A stretch of 64,000 bases of DNA. Source: Streptomyces flavochromogenes. Its GTDB lineage: Bacteria; Actinomycetota; Actinomycetes; Streptomycetales; Streptomycetaceae. Each line of letters opens with the position of its first letter. The stretch's first letter is position 1. The notes under the pieces are model-generated. The model saw only the letters and a list, made by a program, of their open reading frames with translations, had not been told where the DNA came from and did not search any database. A program made the translations under genes and the position numbers. The DNA is taken from NCBI RefSeq assembly GCF_000717595.1, contig NZ_JNZO01000014.1:186001-250000 (forward strand), read 5' to 3'. This document shows, piece by piece, positions 45,251-55,143 of the stretch.

Positions 45251-47101
45251 TCACGTGACGGCGATGTTGGCCCATCGGGTCTTGGTGTCGCGGACGCCAA
45301 GGCTGGGGTACATGCCGCCCCGGTAGGTGTTGTTGGTGACCGTCACGCTGTTCGGGGCCGTGATGTTCGTGCGGGTCACGATGATCTGCGTCGAGGTCAC
45401 CTGCACCCGCAGATGCTGCGTGGTGCCCGCCACGATCGCGGCCGTCGCCACGGTGCCGATGTTGGTCGGCGTGCCGCCGGTGACCCGGTACACGTCGATC
45501 GTCCCGTTCGAGCGGACCAGGATGTTGTAGCCGTTCGGGTTCGCCGCGCCGCCAGCCTGGTCGTCGAACGGCAGGTCACCGATGCCGAGGGTCACATGCA
45601 GGGAAGCGGTGGCGTAGTCGGAGACGTCGATGACGTAGTCGAAGTCCAGCGTGAATGCGGACGCGAGAGGCCCGAGGTATCCGTGCAGGAGGCCACCGAA
45701 CCCGGAGTTGGTGTTGATCTCGGGGATGACGGTGCCGGAGGCGTCGAGGCCCCACCAGTTCGGCGAGCCGAGCGTGAAGAAGCCCCTGTAGTCCGCGAGG
45801 TCAGGGATGGCGGCCATGCCGTGGTAGTGGGTGCCCGCGCCGAAGATGTCGCTGGCCCGTAGCGCCGAGGTGCCACGGACGTACCAGGGGTCGTCGGAGA
45901 TAACGGCCCAGACCGAGCCATCGGTCGGCAGCGCCGCATAGGTGGTGCGCCGGTTCACGGTGTAGACCATGACGCGCAGGCCGGCGGCATGCGCGGCCTG
46001 AATGGTGGCGTTGCTGGCCTGGGAAGAGTCGACGCCGAGGTAAGCCGTGCCGGCGGCGAGGAGCCCAGCGTAGGTCTGTCCGGAGAGGACGCCGTCGGCG
46101 TCGAGGAGGACTGTGGGGATTCCGGCCGTGCGGGCGGCGGCGAGTTCGGCCTCGGTCCAGGCCATGATGCAGACGGACTGTTCCAGCTCCTGGCGGAGGA
46201 TCTCCGCGACTGCGGCGGCGCCGCTGCCGGAGTTGTTGCAGTGGACGATGATCGGGATCGTGTTCCCGATGTCGGCAAGTGCGTCGGCGAAGAGGGGGAT
46301 CCGTAGATCGCTGGGCCAGGTGTTGGCGAACCAGGCGCCCGCGTCGATCCGTCCCCGGAGCGCGGCCGGGGTGGTGAGCTGCGCGGTCGTGCCGGAAATG
46401 TTCGAGGTGCGGTCGACGGTGGTGTCGTGCATGACGAACAGGCCGCCATCGGCGACCTTGTACACGTCGAGCTCAATCGCGTCGGCGTTGAGCTCAGACG
46501 ACATACGGAAGGCTTCGCGGGTGTTCTCCGGGGCCAGCATGGCGCCGCCTCGGTGCGCGACCCAGCGCGGGCCGGTCAAGTCTTCCAGACCATCCCAGGG
46601 GGCGATCGTGCCTGCGGTCAGCCGGCCCCAGGAGACGCTGCTGCCCGAGCCGCGGATGAGGGTGTCGCCGGCCTGCCCGCCTGCCGGGTAGGGCACGTAG
46701 GACGCCGAGAGGTCCGGCAGCTGGGCGGACGGGACTTGGCCGCTTCCGTCGAGCTCGGCAACGCCACCCGGCTCACCCACCGTGGAGGCGAGGACGCCGT
46801 AAGTCTCGACCTGCAGGCGGGCGATGCGGTCCGTCTCGGTCGGCAGGACAGCCCACCGGGTGCCGCCACCGGAGTCCCACCACATGGTGGCGGTGACGCC
46901 GTCCGGGCCCTGGAAGGCGAGGCGGCCGAGGCTGTCGGTGACGACGTTGCCGCCGGTGGGGGTGCCGGCCAGGGTGAGGATGTCGGTGATCTGGCTGCCG
47001 CCGGCCTTCGCCGTCCACACCGTGCCGGAGCGGCCGGTCTGGATGTCACCGTCGGCGTCGGTGACCACGCTGCCGCCGTCGGAGCCGTACTGGTAGCGCA
47101 T
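45251..47101 (-). CDS. Tail fibre / receptor-binding protein with glycerophosphodiester phosphodiesterase domain
   Basis: A 616-residue tail protein. The N-terminal part (1-170) is a virion-attachment region with strands and LDGSGQVPSAQLPDLSASYV, a phrase common in actinophage minor tail proteins. Residues about 178-425 are a GDPD barrel: WVAHRGGAMLAPENTREAF with the first catalytic His-Arg, then IELDVYKVADGGLFVMHD with the Glu-Asp metal site and the second His. The C-terminal 190 residues are beta-rich with a lectin-like jelly-roll look (FTLDFDYVIDVSDYA). Such domains in phage fibres can hydrolyse glycerol-phosphate wall teichoic acid, which would serve receptor binding. A ribosome site AAGGAG precedes the ATG. 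Confidence 0.82.
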   Translation of the reverse strand: MRYQYGSDGGSVVTDADGDIQTGRSGTVWTAKAGGSQITDILTLAGTPTGGNVVTDSLGRLAFQGPDGVTATMWWDSGGGTRWAVLPTETDRIARLQVETYGVLASTVGEPGGVAELDGSGQVPSAQLPDLSASYVPYPAGGQAGDTLIRGSGSSVSWGRLTAGTIAPWDGLEDLTGPRWVAHRGGAMLAPENTREAFRMSSELNADAIELDVYKVADGGLFVMHDTTVDRTSNISGTTAQLTTPAALRGRIDAGAWFANTWPSDLRIPLFADALADIGNTIPIIVHCNNSGSGAAAVAEILRQELEQSVCIMAWTEAELAAARTAGIPTVLLDADGVLSGQTYAGLLAAGTAYLGVDSSQASNATIQAAHAAGLRVMVYTVNRRTTYAALPTDGSVWAVISDDPWYVRGTSALRASDIFGAGTHYHGMAAIPDLADYRGFFTLGSPNWWGLDASGTVIPEINTNSGFGGLLHGYLGPLASAFTLDFDYVIDVSDYATASLHVTLGIGDLPFDDQAGGAANPNGYNILVRSNGTIDVYRVTGGTPTNIGTVATAAIVAGTTQHLRVQVTSTQIIVTRTNITAPNSVTVTNNTYRGGMYPSLGVRDTKTRWANIAVT

Positions 47102-47112
47102 GCAGGAGCTCC

Positions 47113-47679
47113 TTAGGCGAGGGGGATGCGGACGCCGTTGAGGCTGACCCAGCCGGTGTTCTGGCCGACGTAGGAGATCTCACGGTTCGGCGCGACGTAC
47201 AGGCGGCCGGTGGCGATGTCCCCGAGCCACTGGGCGGCGATCGGATAGTCGCCGGACAGTGGCGATCCGAGCGAGGAGGGGATCGTGCCGAGGACCGAGC
47301 TGCCCGCGATCTGTGTCGCCGGGGTGGAGCGCTGTACACCGCCTCGCAGGACGATGAAGTTGCCTCCGTCGAGGGCGGCCTGGGGGGTGGTGCCGTAGGT
47401 GGTGTAGGCGCTCTCGAGGGTGATGTCGGTCCAGGAGAGAGCGGACCACAGAGTGCGCCAGGCCGATGCGGTCCGGACCGTCACCGAGCCGGGGGTGTCG
47501 AGCCAGGCGACCATCCCGGCGGCGGGCGAAGTAATGGCGGCGTCCCGGGCGGCGGCGTCAGCGAAGCGCATCGTGGTGCGGGTCGACGCCCAGACGGCGA
47601 GGGCTTGCACGTCGGCGGGGACGTTGTCGGCGTCGGATCCGGCCGGGTAGGGGGCGCTGCCGATCGGGGTGGTGGGCAC
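47113..47679 (-). CDS. Phage minor tail protein
   Basis: A 188-residue protein from GTG 47679, 4 bases after GGAGGAGG. It reads VPTTPIGSAPYPAGSDADNV, then ADVQALAVWASTRTTMRFAD and AAGMVAWLDTPGSVTVRTAS, typical of actinophage minor tail or fibre-base proteins with 'YP..SD...VPADVQALA'. The C-terminal half is beta-rich. It lies between the DUF5047 tail protein and the fibre. The much longer frame to 48,030 is an artefact. Confidence 0.7.
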   Translation of the reverse strand: MPTTPIGSAPYPAGSDADNVPADVQALAVWASTRTTMRFADAAARDAAITSPAAGMVAWLDTPGSVTVRTASAWRTLWSALSWTDITLESAYTTYGTTPQAALDGGNFIVLRGGVQRSTPATQIAGSSVLGTIPSSLGSPLSGDYPIAAQWLGDIATGRLYVAPNREISYVGQNTGWVSLNGVRIPLA

Positions 47680-47690
47680 GAGGCCTCCTC

Positions 47691-47915
47691 CTAGGCGGTG
47701 GTGAAGCGGTTGATGACGACGTAGCCGCCGCGGACGGGGACGACGAAAACGACGTCGCCGACGGCGCGGTCGGTGTAGCCCTCCAGGCAGGAGGCGGTCA
47801 CGGCCGCCCCGGCGACGGTGATGTCGACGGTGCCGTCGCCGTTGACCGCGGCCACGACGGCGCTGCCCGCTGTCGGGTTCGATGCGAGTGGCATGATGGC
47901 GTCGATCAGGGACAT
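47691..47915 (-). CDS. Small tail protein with OB/SH3-like strands
   Basis: A 74-residue protein whose ATG at 47915 overlaps the stop of the upstream gene; a GTG one codon earlier is also possible. The strands AGSAVVAAVNGDGTVDITVA, then AVGDVVFVVPVRGGYVVINR suggest a small beta-barrel of the sort found in phage baseplate hub accessory proteins. No catalytic motif is present. It is kept within the distal-tail gene block. Confidence 0.65.
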   Translation of the reverse strand: MSLIDAIMPLASNPTAGSAVVAAVNGDGTVDITVAGAAVTASCLEGYTDRAVGDVVFVVPVRGGYVVINRFTTA

Positions 47916-49009
47916 CACGAGCTCCCGTCGTCAGCTCTCGTGGAGCGGGTGTCGCAAGACATGGGGCCGCTCGAGGAGAGGGTGATCCTGTCGATGATAT
48001 GCAGGGACGACGCCTCGTCCTCGGGGTCAACGAGGACGACGTCGCCGGGCTCCAGGGCAGGATTCGGCACAGCGGAGAATGCGAAGCCCTGCGTCAGGCC
48101 CAGGGAGTTGGCGAGCAGGGAGCGGGCAGCCGCATCCGCTTGGCCCGCAGTGCGGAGCAGGGGGCTGGAGTAGTGCCGCACCCGGCGTCCGAATGGTCCG
48201 CCGACCCGGGTCGGGGACGTGGCCCCTAGGTCCTGCACGACCACCGGCCCTACCGGCACTGTGCCGTTGGAGGCATCTCCGACGGCCACGACGACGTTGT
48301 AGGCGCCAGCTGTGGATGTGGAGCTTCTGGCGGTGACAAGCACGCCGCCCGAGCCGGAATTGACGGTCCACACGGGGGCATCGGAAAGCGTTGGTACGTC
48401 GGAGATCACGAACCGGCCCCGGCCGTCCGCCCACACCTCCACGCCCAGGGCGCGCGCGATGGATGCGTCGTCGCCGTCGATGGCGCCCCAGCGGTCCGTC
48501 TCCCACGTGGTGCGACCTACTGGGGCGTCGCGGGAAGCGCGGCGCACAACGACCGCGTCCGGGACCGATTCGAGGAGGAGCTGCTCGATGAGGTCCTGGC
48601 CCGAGCTGTTCGAGTCCGTGCGGGGGCGCAGGAAGTGATCGTCGGCGACGACCTTCTCCCGGCCGTAACCCTGCAGAGAGATGCCCCCTCCGGGGCGCTC
48701 GGTGTCCTCGGTATCCAGTCGGAAAAGCCCCTGCGGGATGAGTTCCTGGGTGCCGTCGAGGTAGTCGAGGCCTACGTCAAGCTGCAGGTAGCCGCCCTGC
48801 ACGGTCACGCCGGTCAGCCCGCGCAAGGTATCCGGAGCGAGCGTCACAGCGCAGGCGCGGCGTACCTGCGCGGTCCGGTCGGCCGTGACCGACCAGGAGA
48901 TCAGTCGCGCGGAAAACGGGTCCCCCTGCGGCGGGTAGACCGTCGCGCGGGCGGCCGGCCGGGCGGCGCCGCGCAGCGCAGGGTCCCAGCGGGGAGATAC
49001 TGGCCACAC
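47915..49009 (-). CDS. DUF5047 family phage tail protein
   Basis: A 364-residue structural protein starting at GTG 49009. It has text I associate with DUF5047 in actinophages: an N-terminal domain with SWSVTADRTAQVRRACAVTL and LFRLDTEDTERPGGGISLQG, a middle domain (about 140-330) and a C-terminal part (PNPALEPGDVVLVDPEDEAS). Such proteins sit at the tail tip after the distal tail protein and resemble baseplate hub components. No enzyme motif is visible. It is adjacent to the distal tail gene (four bases). Confidence 0.75.
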   Translation of the reverse strand: MWPVSPRWDPALRGAARPAARATVYPPQGDPFSARLISWSVTADRTAQVRRACAVTLAPDTLRGLTGVTVQGGYLQLDVGLDYLDGTQELIPQGLFRLDTEDTERPGGGISLQGYGREKVVADDHFLRPRTDSNSSGQDLIEQLLLESVPDAVVVRRASRDAPVGRTTWETDRWGAIDGDDASIARALGVEVWADGRGRFVISDVPTLSDAPVWTVNSGSGGVLVTARSSTSTAGAYNVVVAVGDASNGTVPVGPVVVQDLGATSPTRVGGPFGRRVRHYSSPLLRTAGQADAAARSLLANSLGLTQGFAFSAVPNPALEPGDVVLVDPEDEASSLHIIDRITLSSSGPMSCDTRSTRADDGSS

Positions 49010-49013
49010 AGGC

Positions 49014-49874
49014 TCACCCCCCTGTGGTCACATCGTGGTAGCTCTGACCGGTCGCGGTCCGGTCCGCGTAGGTCGGCCACATGGCAGCCGAGTCGTCGTA
49101 GGAGCGGCCCGGAATCCGCAGCCGGGAGTCCACAGTGCTCGGCCTGTCTACAGCCGTCACCGGCACCTCCCACGTGCGGTGCGGGTCGTAGGACGGCCCC
49201 GACATCGACTCGCTGATCTTCCCGGGCACCCAGTAGGCGTCCGGTCGGCCGTAGTCGAGCCGGGTCTGGGCCAGCAGGGTCGTGCCCGACTGGAGGAGCG
49301 CCAGGAGCTGTTCGCGCTCCTCCAGGGTCGCCGTCTCGATGGTTACCGTCGACGTCGCCAGCGACCAGGCATCCACGCGCATCACCGGCGACGGCGCACC
49401 GAGCACGTCCATGCGGTCTTGCCGCTCGCCGTACTCCAGCGTTGGCCACGCCATGACGATCACCCGCATCGACAGGGCAGGGTTCGTCAGGCTCTTCAGC
49501 CATACGTCCTGCGGGGTCGTCGGCTCCGGCGGTGTGACCGCAGCACCGTCCGACCGGGCGCCCACCGTCCCGTCCCAGTAGATCGGGTAGGCGTACCAGG
49601 TCGACGACACCCCGAGCGGGGCTTCGTGATCGTAGGCGACGGCCACGCCCCCTGGAGCCCATGCCGCATTCCCGCCGCGGACCGGCTCCTCATCGCCGTT
49701 CTCGCTGACCCGGACGAAGCGGACCTGGGCCACGTCCGGGTCTGAGGAGTAGTCGGCGATCAGATAGACCCCGGCCCAGGTGTCGTCCCGCCGGACGGTG
49801 AGGATGCCGTCCAGCGAGACCGACTCCACCGGCGGGTCGGGCGGGATGTCGTCCGGATCGATGATGATCGGCAC
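49014..49874 (-). CDS. Distal tail protein-like
   Basis: A 286-residue protein. I start it at GTG 49874, after GGAGG, overlapping the natural stop of the tape-measure gene (TAGTG). The N-terminal half is an immunoglobulin/fibronectin-like domain (VAQVRFVRVSENGDEEPVRG, STWYAYPIYWDG). The C-terminal half has the text of distal tail or tail-tip adaptor proteins (RVDAWSLATSTVTIETATLE, EREQLLALLQSGTTLLAQT, RTWEVPVTAVDRPS). In the sequence as given a frameshift upstream joins this frame to the tape measure, making an artificial 1757-codon frame. Confidence 0.75.
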   Translation of the reverse strand: MPIIIDPDDIPPDPPVESVSLDGILTVRRDDTWAGVYLIADYSSDPDVAQVRFVRVSENGDEEPVRGGNAAWAPGGVAVAYDHEAPLGVSSTWYAYPIYWDGTVGARSDGAAVTPPEPTTPQDVWLKSLTNPALSMRVIVMAWPTLEYGERQDRMDVLGAPSPVMRVDAWSLATSTVTIETATLEEREQLLALLQSGTTLLAQTRLDYGRPDAYWVPGKISESMSGPSYDPHRTWEVPVTAVDRPSTVDSRLRIPGRSYDDSAAMWPTYADRTATGQSYHDVTTGG

Positions 49875-52800
49875 TACGACCTCCTTCCTGCTGTCGCCTG
49901 CATGACGAGGGTCTGGTCGTGCTGGGCGACGACTGCTCCGGCCTCGGTCTGGACATAGGCGCGGAGGGTCGGGCCGTCCTGGACGACGAGCGTGAGCGCG
50001 TCTCCGGCCCGCAGGCCCCCCATCGGCGGCTGGGCCGCCATGCGGCCCAGGGCGTTGGCCTGGGAGGTCGTAAAGACCGGCTCCGGCCGACCGGTGCCGT
50101 TGTAGGCCAGATTGAGGCCGGGCTGGAGATAGCCGGCGGGCGCCCTTCCCGATGACTACACCATCGCCTCCGCGGCTTTCGACGTTGACGCCGTTGATGG
50201 TTCCTGCCGTGTGTCCCACCCCGGCGTTGGTGATGCCGATGCGATAGGGACTGCGGCCGTTGAGGACCCATCCGGGCGGCGCCGTCTTGCCGGAGAACGC
50301 GCCAGTGGCCCACCGGCGGTGGGGGCTTTCGCCACGGATGACGGACTCGATCGCCGATACGAGACCGGAGCAGTCCCAGCTGGGGTTGCCGTTGCCGCCC
50401 CACTGGTAGGGCAGGCCTGCTTGAGTGCGGGCCCAGGACAGAGCGCGCGCATACCCGCCTCCGCCTATGCCAGCCTCGCCGAGCCGTTTGTCAGCCTCCC
50501 CAGAGAATCCCAGGATGGTCTTGACGATCTTCTGGGGAATGCCGGTGACCATGTCCCGGTACAGCGATGCCGAACCCGAGATCTTGTCCAGCAGGGGATC
50601 CACGACGCTGTTCAGTCCTGCGGTCGCGGATGCCTTCACGCCGTCCTTCAGCCAGGACACCCCAGTCGACGCCAGGTCGACTGTCTTGGAAGCGGCCTTG
50701 CCGACCCAGTCGAAGATGCCGCCCTTGGCGAACCCCTGGTACTGGTCGAGTGGCTTGCCGGCCATGGCCGCGCGGTTCACGGCATGCAGCCGGGCCCGCT
50801 CGTAGGGGTCCCGCATCGCTTCCGACACGTAGACGCCTTCGCCGCGGCGCATCGGGACGAGCTGGTCGTCGCCCTGCCGGAACGAGGACTGGCCCGGCAG
50901 GATGCCGCCGCGGGCCCAGCCCTCGGTCTTCATCGGCTGGATCTCGGGAGCACCGAACACTTTCGCGATCATGTTCCAGGTCGGCACGATGCCCGCGTTG
51001 TAGACCTTGTCGATGATGAAGCGGACCGGCTTCTTCGCGATGTCCGCGATCTTGCTCCATGCCTTGTCGATGAAGCCTGTCGCGGAGTCGAAGCTGTCGG
51101 CTACGGACTTGATACCGGTCTTGATGTTGCTGAAGGCCGGCTTGATGGCCTTTTCCCAAAGCCAGCCGGCCTTGTCGCCGATCCAGCCGAAGACAGGGCG
51201 CAGCACGTTCTCCCATGCCCACATGGCTGCTGCGCCGAGGTCCTGGAACCCCCGCTTGAACTCGGCGACCATGGGTTTGATCGCGTTCTGCCACAGCCAC
51301 TTCGCCTTGTCCGCGATGAACGTGAACACAGGCGACAGGACGTTCTGCCACAGCCACGTGGCATCCGCCGCGATGCCCTCAAATGCAGGCTTCAGGACGT
51401 TCTGCCAGAGCCATTCGCCCACCTTGGCGAGGGCCTTGAAGCCCAGGACCAGCGGCGTGATGAGGACCGTGAGGATGATCGTTGCAAGCAGACTGGCTGC
51501 CTCGCCGATAGCAGTGAAGACTGGCGACAGGACGTTCTGCCACAGCCATACGGCGACCTCGCCGATGAACTTGAATGCGGCTACGAGGGCGTCAAAGACG
51601 GGCTTGAGGACGTTGTCCCACGCCCATTTGGCGGCGATCTGGATCGCCTTCCACACCGCCTGGACCGTGTCCCGGAACCAGCCGAAGTTCTTGTAGGCGT
51701 AGACGACCGCAGCAACCAGGGCCAGGATCCCAAGGATGATCAGCGTGATCGGGTTCGCCGCCATGACAAGGTTGAACGCGATCATCGCCAGAGTCCACAG
51801 CTTCGTCACGACCCACGCCGCGTACATGAGCTGGATCAGCCACGGCAGCGTCTCGGCGATGCTCGCGAGAGCCGAGGCCACAGCGCCCAAAGCCTTCAGG
51901 ATCGGACCGGAGAGCGGAGACGCCGCACGCGCGACCTCGAACAGGGCGCTGCCGATGTCACCGAAAGCACTCGCGATGACCGGGGCCTGCTCTGCCGAGT
52001 AGGCCAGGAAGCGCTCGAACTTCCCGCTGCCCTTCAGGCTCGTGCCCCAGGCCGCAAAGCGTCCCGTGATGGCCTGCATGCGAGCGGAGATGGAGTCCAT
52101 GTGCGGAAGGAAGGCCTGGACGATGCTGGCCATGCCCTTGAAGATCCGCCCGAACGAGACGCCCATGCCCTCGATGGCAGGGCCGACGGAAGTAGCGAAG
52201 TCGGCCTTGAACTCCTTCCACCAGGGCGACTTGAACCCGCGCGACACCCGATCCTGCAGAGCACCGACTGCCTCAGCCGCGGCCAGGACGATCGGGGTCA
52301 GGCCGGGCAGACTGTTCCTGATGCCTTCCAGCGCGCGCGTGAAGATCGGCATGACGGCCGGCTGGAGGGACTCCGACCAGGCCTTGAATGCCGAACGCAG
52401 CGCGATGAACGCGTTGAACGTTGCTCGCGCAGTGGGCGTCAACTTAGCGAGTGCCGCCTGGTACTTGGCCTGAGCGACGGCAGCCTGATCCATGCCCCCG
52501 GCCGCAGCTGACGCTGCCGACTGCTGGGCGGAGGCGATCTGACGCTGGGCGGAGGAGATGGAGTCGGCCGCGGACTGCTGGGCGGCAGCCAGACTCTCCT
52601 GCGCACGAGCGACCGACCGCGCACCGTCCTCCTGTACGCGGGTGACGTTGCGCTGCGACGCGGCGACCTTCTCCTGCGCCTCGGCGATGTCACGCTGCGA
52701 CTGGACCTGCTGGCGCGCGGCCTCGACTCGGGCCTTCCCCAGCGCCTTCTGCTGCTCGGCTACAGACTTCTCCGCGTCCGCGAGCTGCTCCTGGGCTTCC

Positions 52801-54287
52801 TTGACCGTCTCCGAGCCTTCGACGCCGGCCTTGTCGGCCGCTGCCTTCTCGGCCGCCAGCCGCTGCGTCTCTTCCTTCTGCTCCTTGAGTCGCTGTACTG
52901 CCTGGTCGTAGGCGAGCTGGGCACGCTGCTGCTCGAGAAGAGTCGCCTTGGAGCCCTTCGCCTGCGATGCACGCAGCCGCTCCTGGGCCTCCGCAACGGA
53001 CAGCGTGGCGTCCTTCTCGGACAGCTGTGCGTTCGTAAGGCGGTCGCCGAGCTCAGCCAGCTCCAGCGCCGCATCCCTGCGGGCTTGCGTAAGGTCCTGC
53101 TGCGCCTGGCGGGCGCTGCGCTGCGCATCTGCCAGAGACTGCTCTGCTCCTTCCACCCGCTCCGCAGCGTTCAGCTGCCGTTCGGCAGCCTGCTGGATTG
53201 TGTCCGCGAGCCCCTGCCGGGCTGCCTTCACTTCCTGCGCGGCCCGAGTGTTGGCCTCGGCCGCAGACCGGACCGCATCAGCAATGGACTGCTCTGCCTG
53301 CTGGATCTGGCGGGCTGCATTGCGGTGTGCCGTAGCCAGGGCCTGCTGCGCGCCAGCCATCTGCAAGGCGGACGACGCCCCCCTCGACACCGCCTGCGTA
53401 CCGCGCAGAGCAGACGTCGCGGCGGCATCCTGCGCCGCCTTCTGGGCCTGCAGCGCGCCGGTGATGTTGATGAACGCGGGCACAGCCACCGCTGCAAGCG
53501 CACCCACACCGACAGACGCAGCTACAGCCGCGGAGCCGATCGCCCCGATGCCCGCGGCCAGGACCGGAATCGCGGGCAGCGCAGCGAGGCCGCCAATGGC
53601 CACAGCAAGATGAAGCACCGCGCCCACGGCGCCGGCAGTGTCGACATCGATCCGTGCGCGCTTGCCGTCCACAGCGTCGATGGCCGCATGCACAGCACCG
53701 AGCTCGGCCAGAGCCCGGGCGGTGTCCGCACGGACCTGCACGTTCGGGTGACTGGCGCCGAGCCGCGTCAGCTCCGCCTCGATGAGGCGGATCTCCGCAC
53801 GGGCATCAGTCGCCTCGAGGTCGATGCCAATGCGCTGCCCCGCCAGCGTCTCCATGCGGAACCGCAGAGCCTGCAGGTCAGAGTCCGCTTCCGAAGTGTC
53901 GGCGTCGATGGTCAGGCGAGGCAGCGCACGGAACGCCGCCTCCAGGCGAGTCCGCAAGGCCCGAGAGAAGGCGCCTGCGGTGTCATCCCCCTGGCGGGCG
54001 GCGGCCGGGCGAGCGGCACGACCCGCCTGGTTCACACCGTCACGTACCGAATCCCTCAGGGATGCGGTGAGCCGGGTCGCGATCTGCTGCCCGATCTCCT
54101 CGCCGATCCGCAGGCCCACACCGTCGACCTGACGCTGCATGGCCGGCCCGAAACTGCGCCCTGCAGCGTTCCCTGCGTCCTCGCCCGCCCGGGTCGCCGC
54201 GGGCACAAGACCGGCCCGCAGCTGGGCGTAGATGCCGCGGGTGTTCGGAATGACATCGACCTCGACGGAACCGACCTGGATCGCCAT
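49874..54287 (-). CDS. Tape measure protein with NlpC/P60-like domain, disrupted by a frameshift near 50,135
   Basis: The tape measure sets tail length. About 1,380 residues are read before the shift, plus about 88 in another frame ending at TAG 49874. Order: N-terminal helical part, a long Ala/Gln-rich coiled coil (about 310-600), hydrophobic helices (about 850-900), repeats of WLWQNVLxPxF (about 890-1080), and a peptidase region with WDCSGLVSAIE and VGHTAGTING, the Cys and His of NlpC/P60 enzymes, which open the wall during DNA entry. After VVIGKGAR the 0-frame turns to Arg/Pro-rich text. A neighbouring frame continues sensibly (LQPGLNLAYNGTGRPEP, QDGPTLRAYVQTEAGAVVAQ). One extra base at 50,133-50,142 explains this; a mutation or a sequencing error are equally possible. 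Confidence 0.85.
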
Positions 54288-54309
54288 CGGAAGGACTCCC
54301 CTCCGCGCG

Positions 54310-54663
54310 TCAGGCCGCGCCTCCGTTGATGAGCGAGAACAAGCGGACGGCGCCGGACTCTGTGAGAGTTGGCCTCTTGGCCTTCTTCGGAGCGGCCCCG
54401 GGACGCCGCATCGGCTCCGGGCGGGCCGGCCACGCCGCCTTCTTCTCTGTGTTCACGCAGATCAGAACGTGCTCGATCCGGCGCAGAACGTCGTGGCAGG
54501 CGGCCAGCAGCTGCTGATCCTGGGACCAGCGGCCCTTCTCCGGTTCGCCCTCGTCCGCCTGCGCGGCCAGCTCCTCATCCGAGAGGCTGTTTCGCAGGGC
54601 CGTCATCGTGGACGACTCCGGCGGGAGGTTCTGGATCAGCACCCGCAGGCGGCGAGACGTCAT
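54310..54663 (-). CDS. Tail assembly chaperone, second part made by -1 frameshift (DUF5361, gpT-like)
   Basis: This frame has 117 codons from its own ATG, but it is open further upstream. Joined at the GGGAAAG site it continues the upstream chaperone with VQWTVGVVEAHAEEVEADLA, then YYPRDADQIDAWWRGEMTSR, before reaching RLRVLIQNLPPES. The W-W-R...LI..LP pattern is that of DUF5361. As in lambda G-T, the fusion product (54310 to 55055 through the slip) should load the tape measure with tail tube subunits. The stop lies 22 bases before the tape-measure start. Confidence 0.85.
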   Translation of the reverse strand: MTSRRLRVLIQNLPPESSTMTALRNSLSDEELAAQADEGEPEKGRWSQDQQLLAACHDVLRRIEHVLICVNTEKKAAWPARPEPMRRPGAAPKKAKRPTLTESGAVRLFSLINGGAA

Positions 54664-54728
54664 CTCCCCCCGCCACCACGCGTCGATCTGGTCGGCGTCG
54701 CGCGGGTAGTAGCGGGCCAGATCGGCCT

Positions 54729-55055
54729 CTACTTCCTCCGCGTGCGCCTCGACGACGCCGACGGTCCACTGGACTTTCCCATCTGCTCGCCGGACGCCTC
54801 ACCGGCCGCGTTGGCGAACTCGCCGATCTCGTCGTTGGTGGGGTCGAGCTCGAGGTAGACCTCGTAGGAGTCGGGGCTGAGCACGTCTTCCATGAAGCCG
54901 TCGATGTCGCCCGCGCGCAGCTTGCGCATCGTGGACTGGCGCCAGGCGCCGCCCGGGACGACCTCGACGTCCTTGCTGGCGAGTCCGGCGGTAATGAAGT
55001 GGCCCGTGGCTTCGACTTCCTGGGCCTCGGCGGGAGTGGTCTTCTCTTCGGTCAT
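54729..55055 (-). CDS. Tail assembly chaperone (gpG-like)
   Basis: A 108-residue acidic protein: EEKTTPAEAQEVEATGHFIT, then WRQSTMRKLRAGDIDGFMED, SYEVYLELDPTNDEIGEFAN. The last 20 residues (KSSGPSASSRRTRRK) are low-complexity, as expected of a 0-frame end beyond a slip site. It lies between the tail tube gene and the tape measure, the fixed place of G/T chaperones in siphophages. The slip site lies at its 3' end. Confidence 0.85.
   Translation of the reverse strand: MTEEKTTPAEAQEVEATGHFITAGLASKDVEVVPGGAWRQSTMRKLRAGDIDGFMEDVLSPDSYEVYLELDPTNDEIGEFANAAGEASGEQMGKSSGPSASSRRTRRK
54774..54780 (-). other. Programmed -1 frameshift slip site GGGAAAG
   Basis: On the minus strand the codons ATG GGA AAG contain G-GGA-AAG in the correct phase for a -1 slip, the same heptamer used by phage lambda in G-T. 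After the slip the reading frame continues without stop into the DUF5361 frame, giving protein-like text at once. It lies within the chaperone pair, where such sites are expected. Confidence 0.85.
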
Positions 55056-55143
55056 GGCGCGGACCTCCTAGGTCGATGGCGCGGGCAGAAATGCAGGTGG
55101 GCGGGCCGGGCCCGCGCCGACGGTTGACGACCCGCCCACCCGA

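Noticed and set aside
49014..54287. A single 1757-residue tape measure-distal tail fusion protein
   Set aside because: The middle 90 residues are Arg/Pro-rich out-of-frame text. A better frame exists there, and the second half has its own GTG start with GGAGG.
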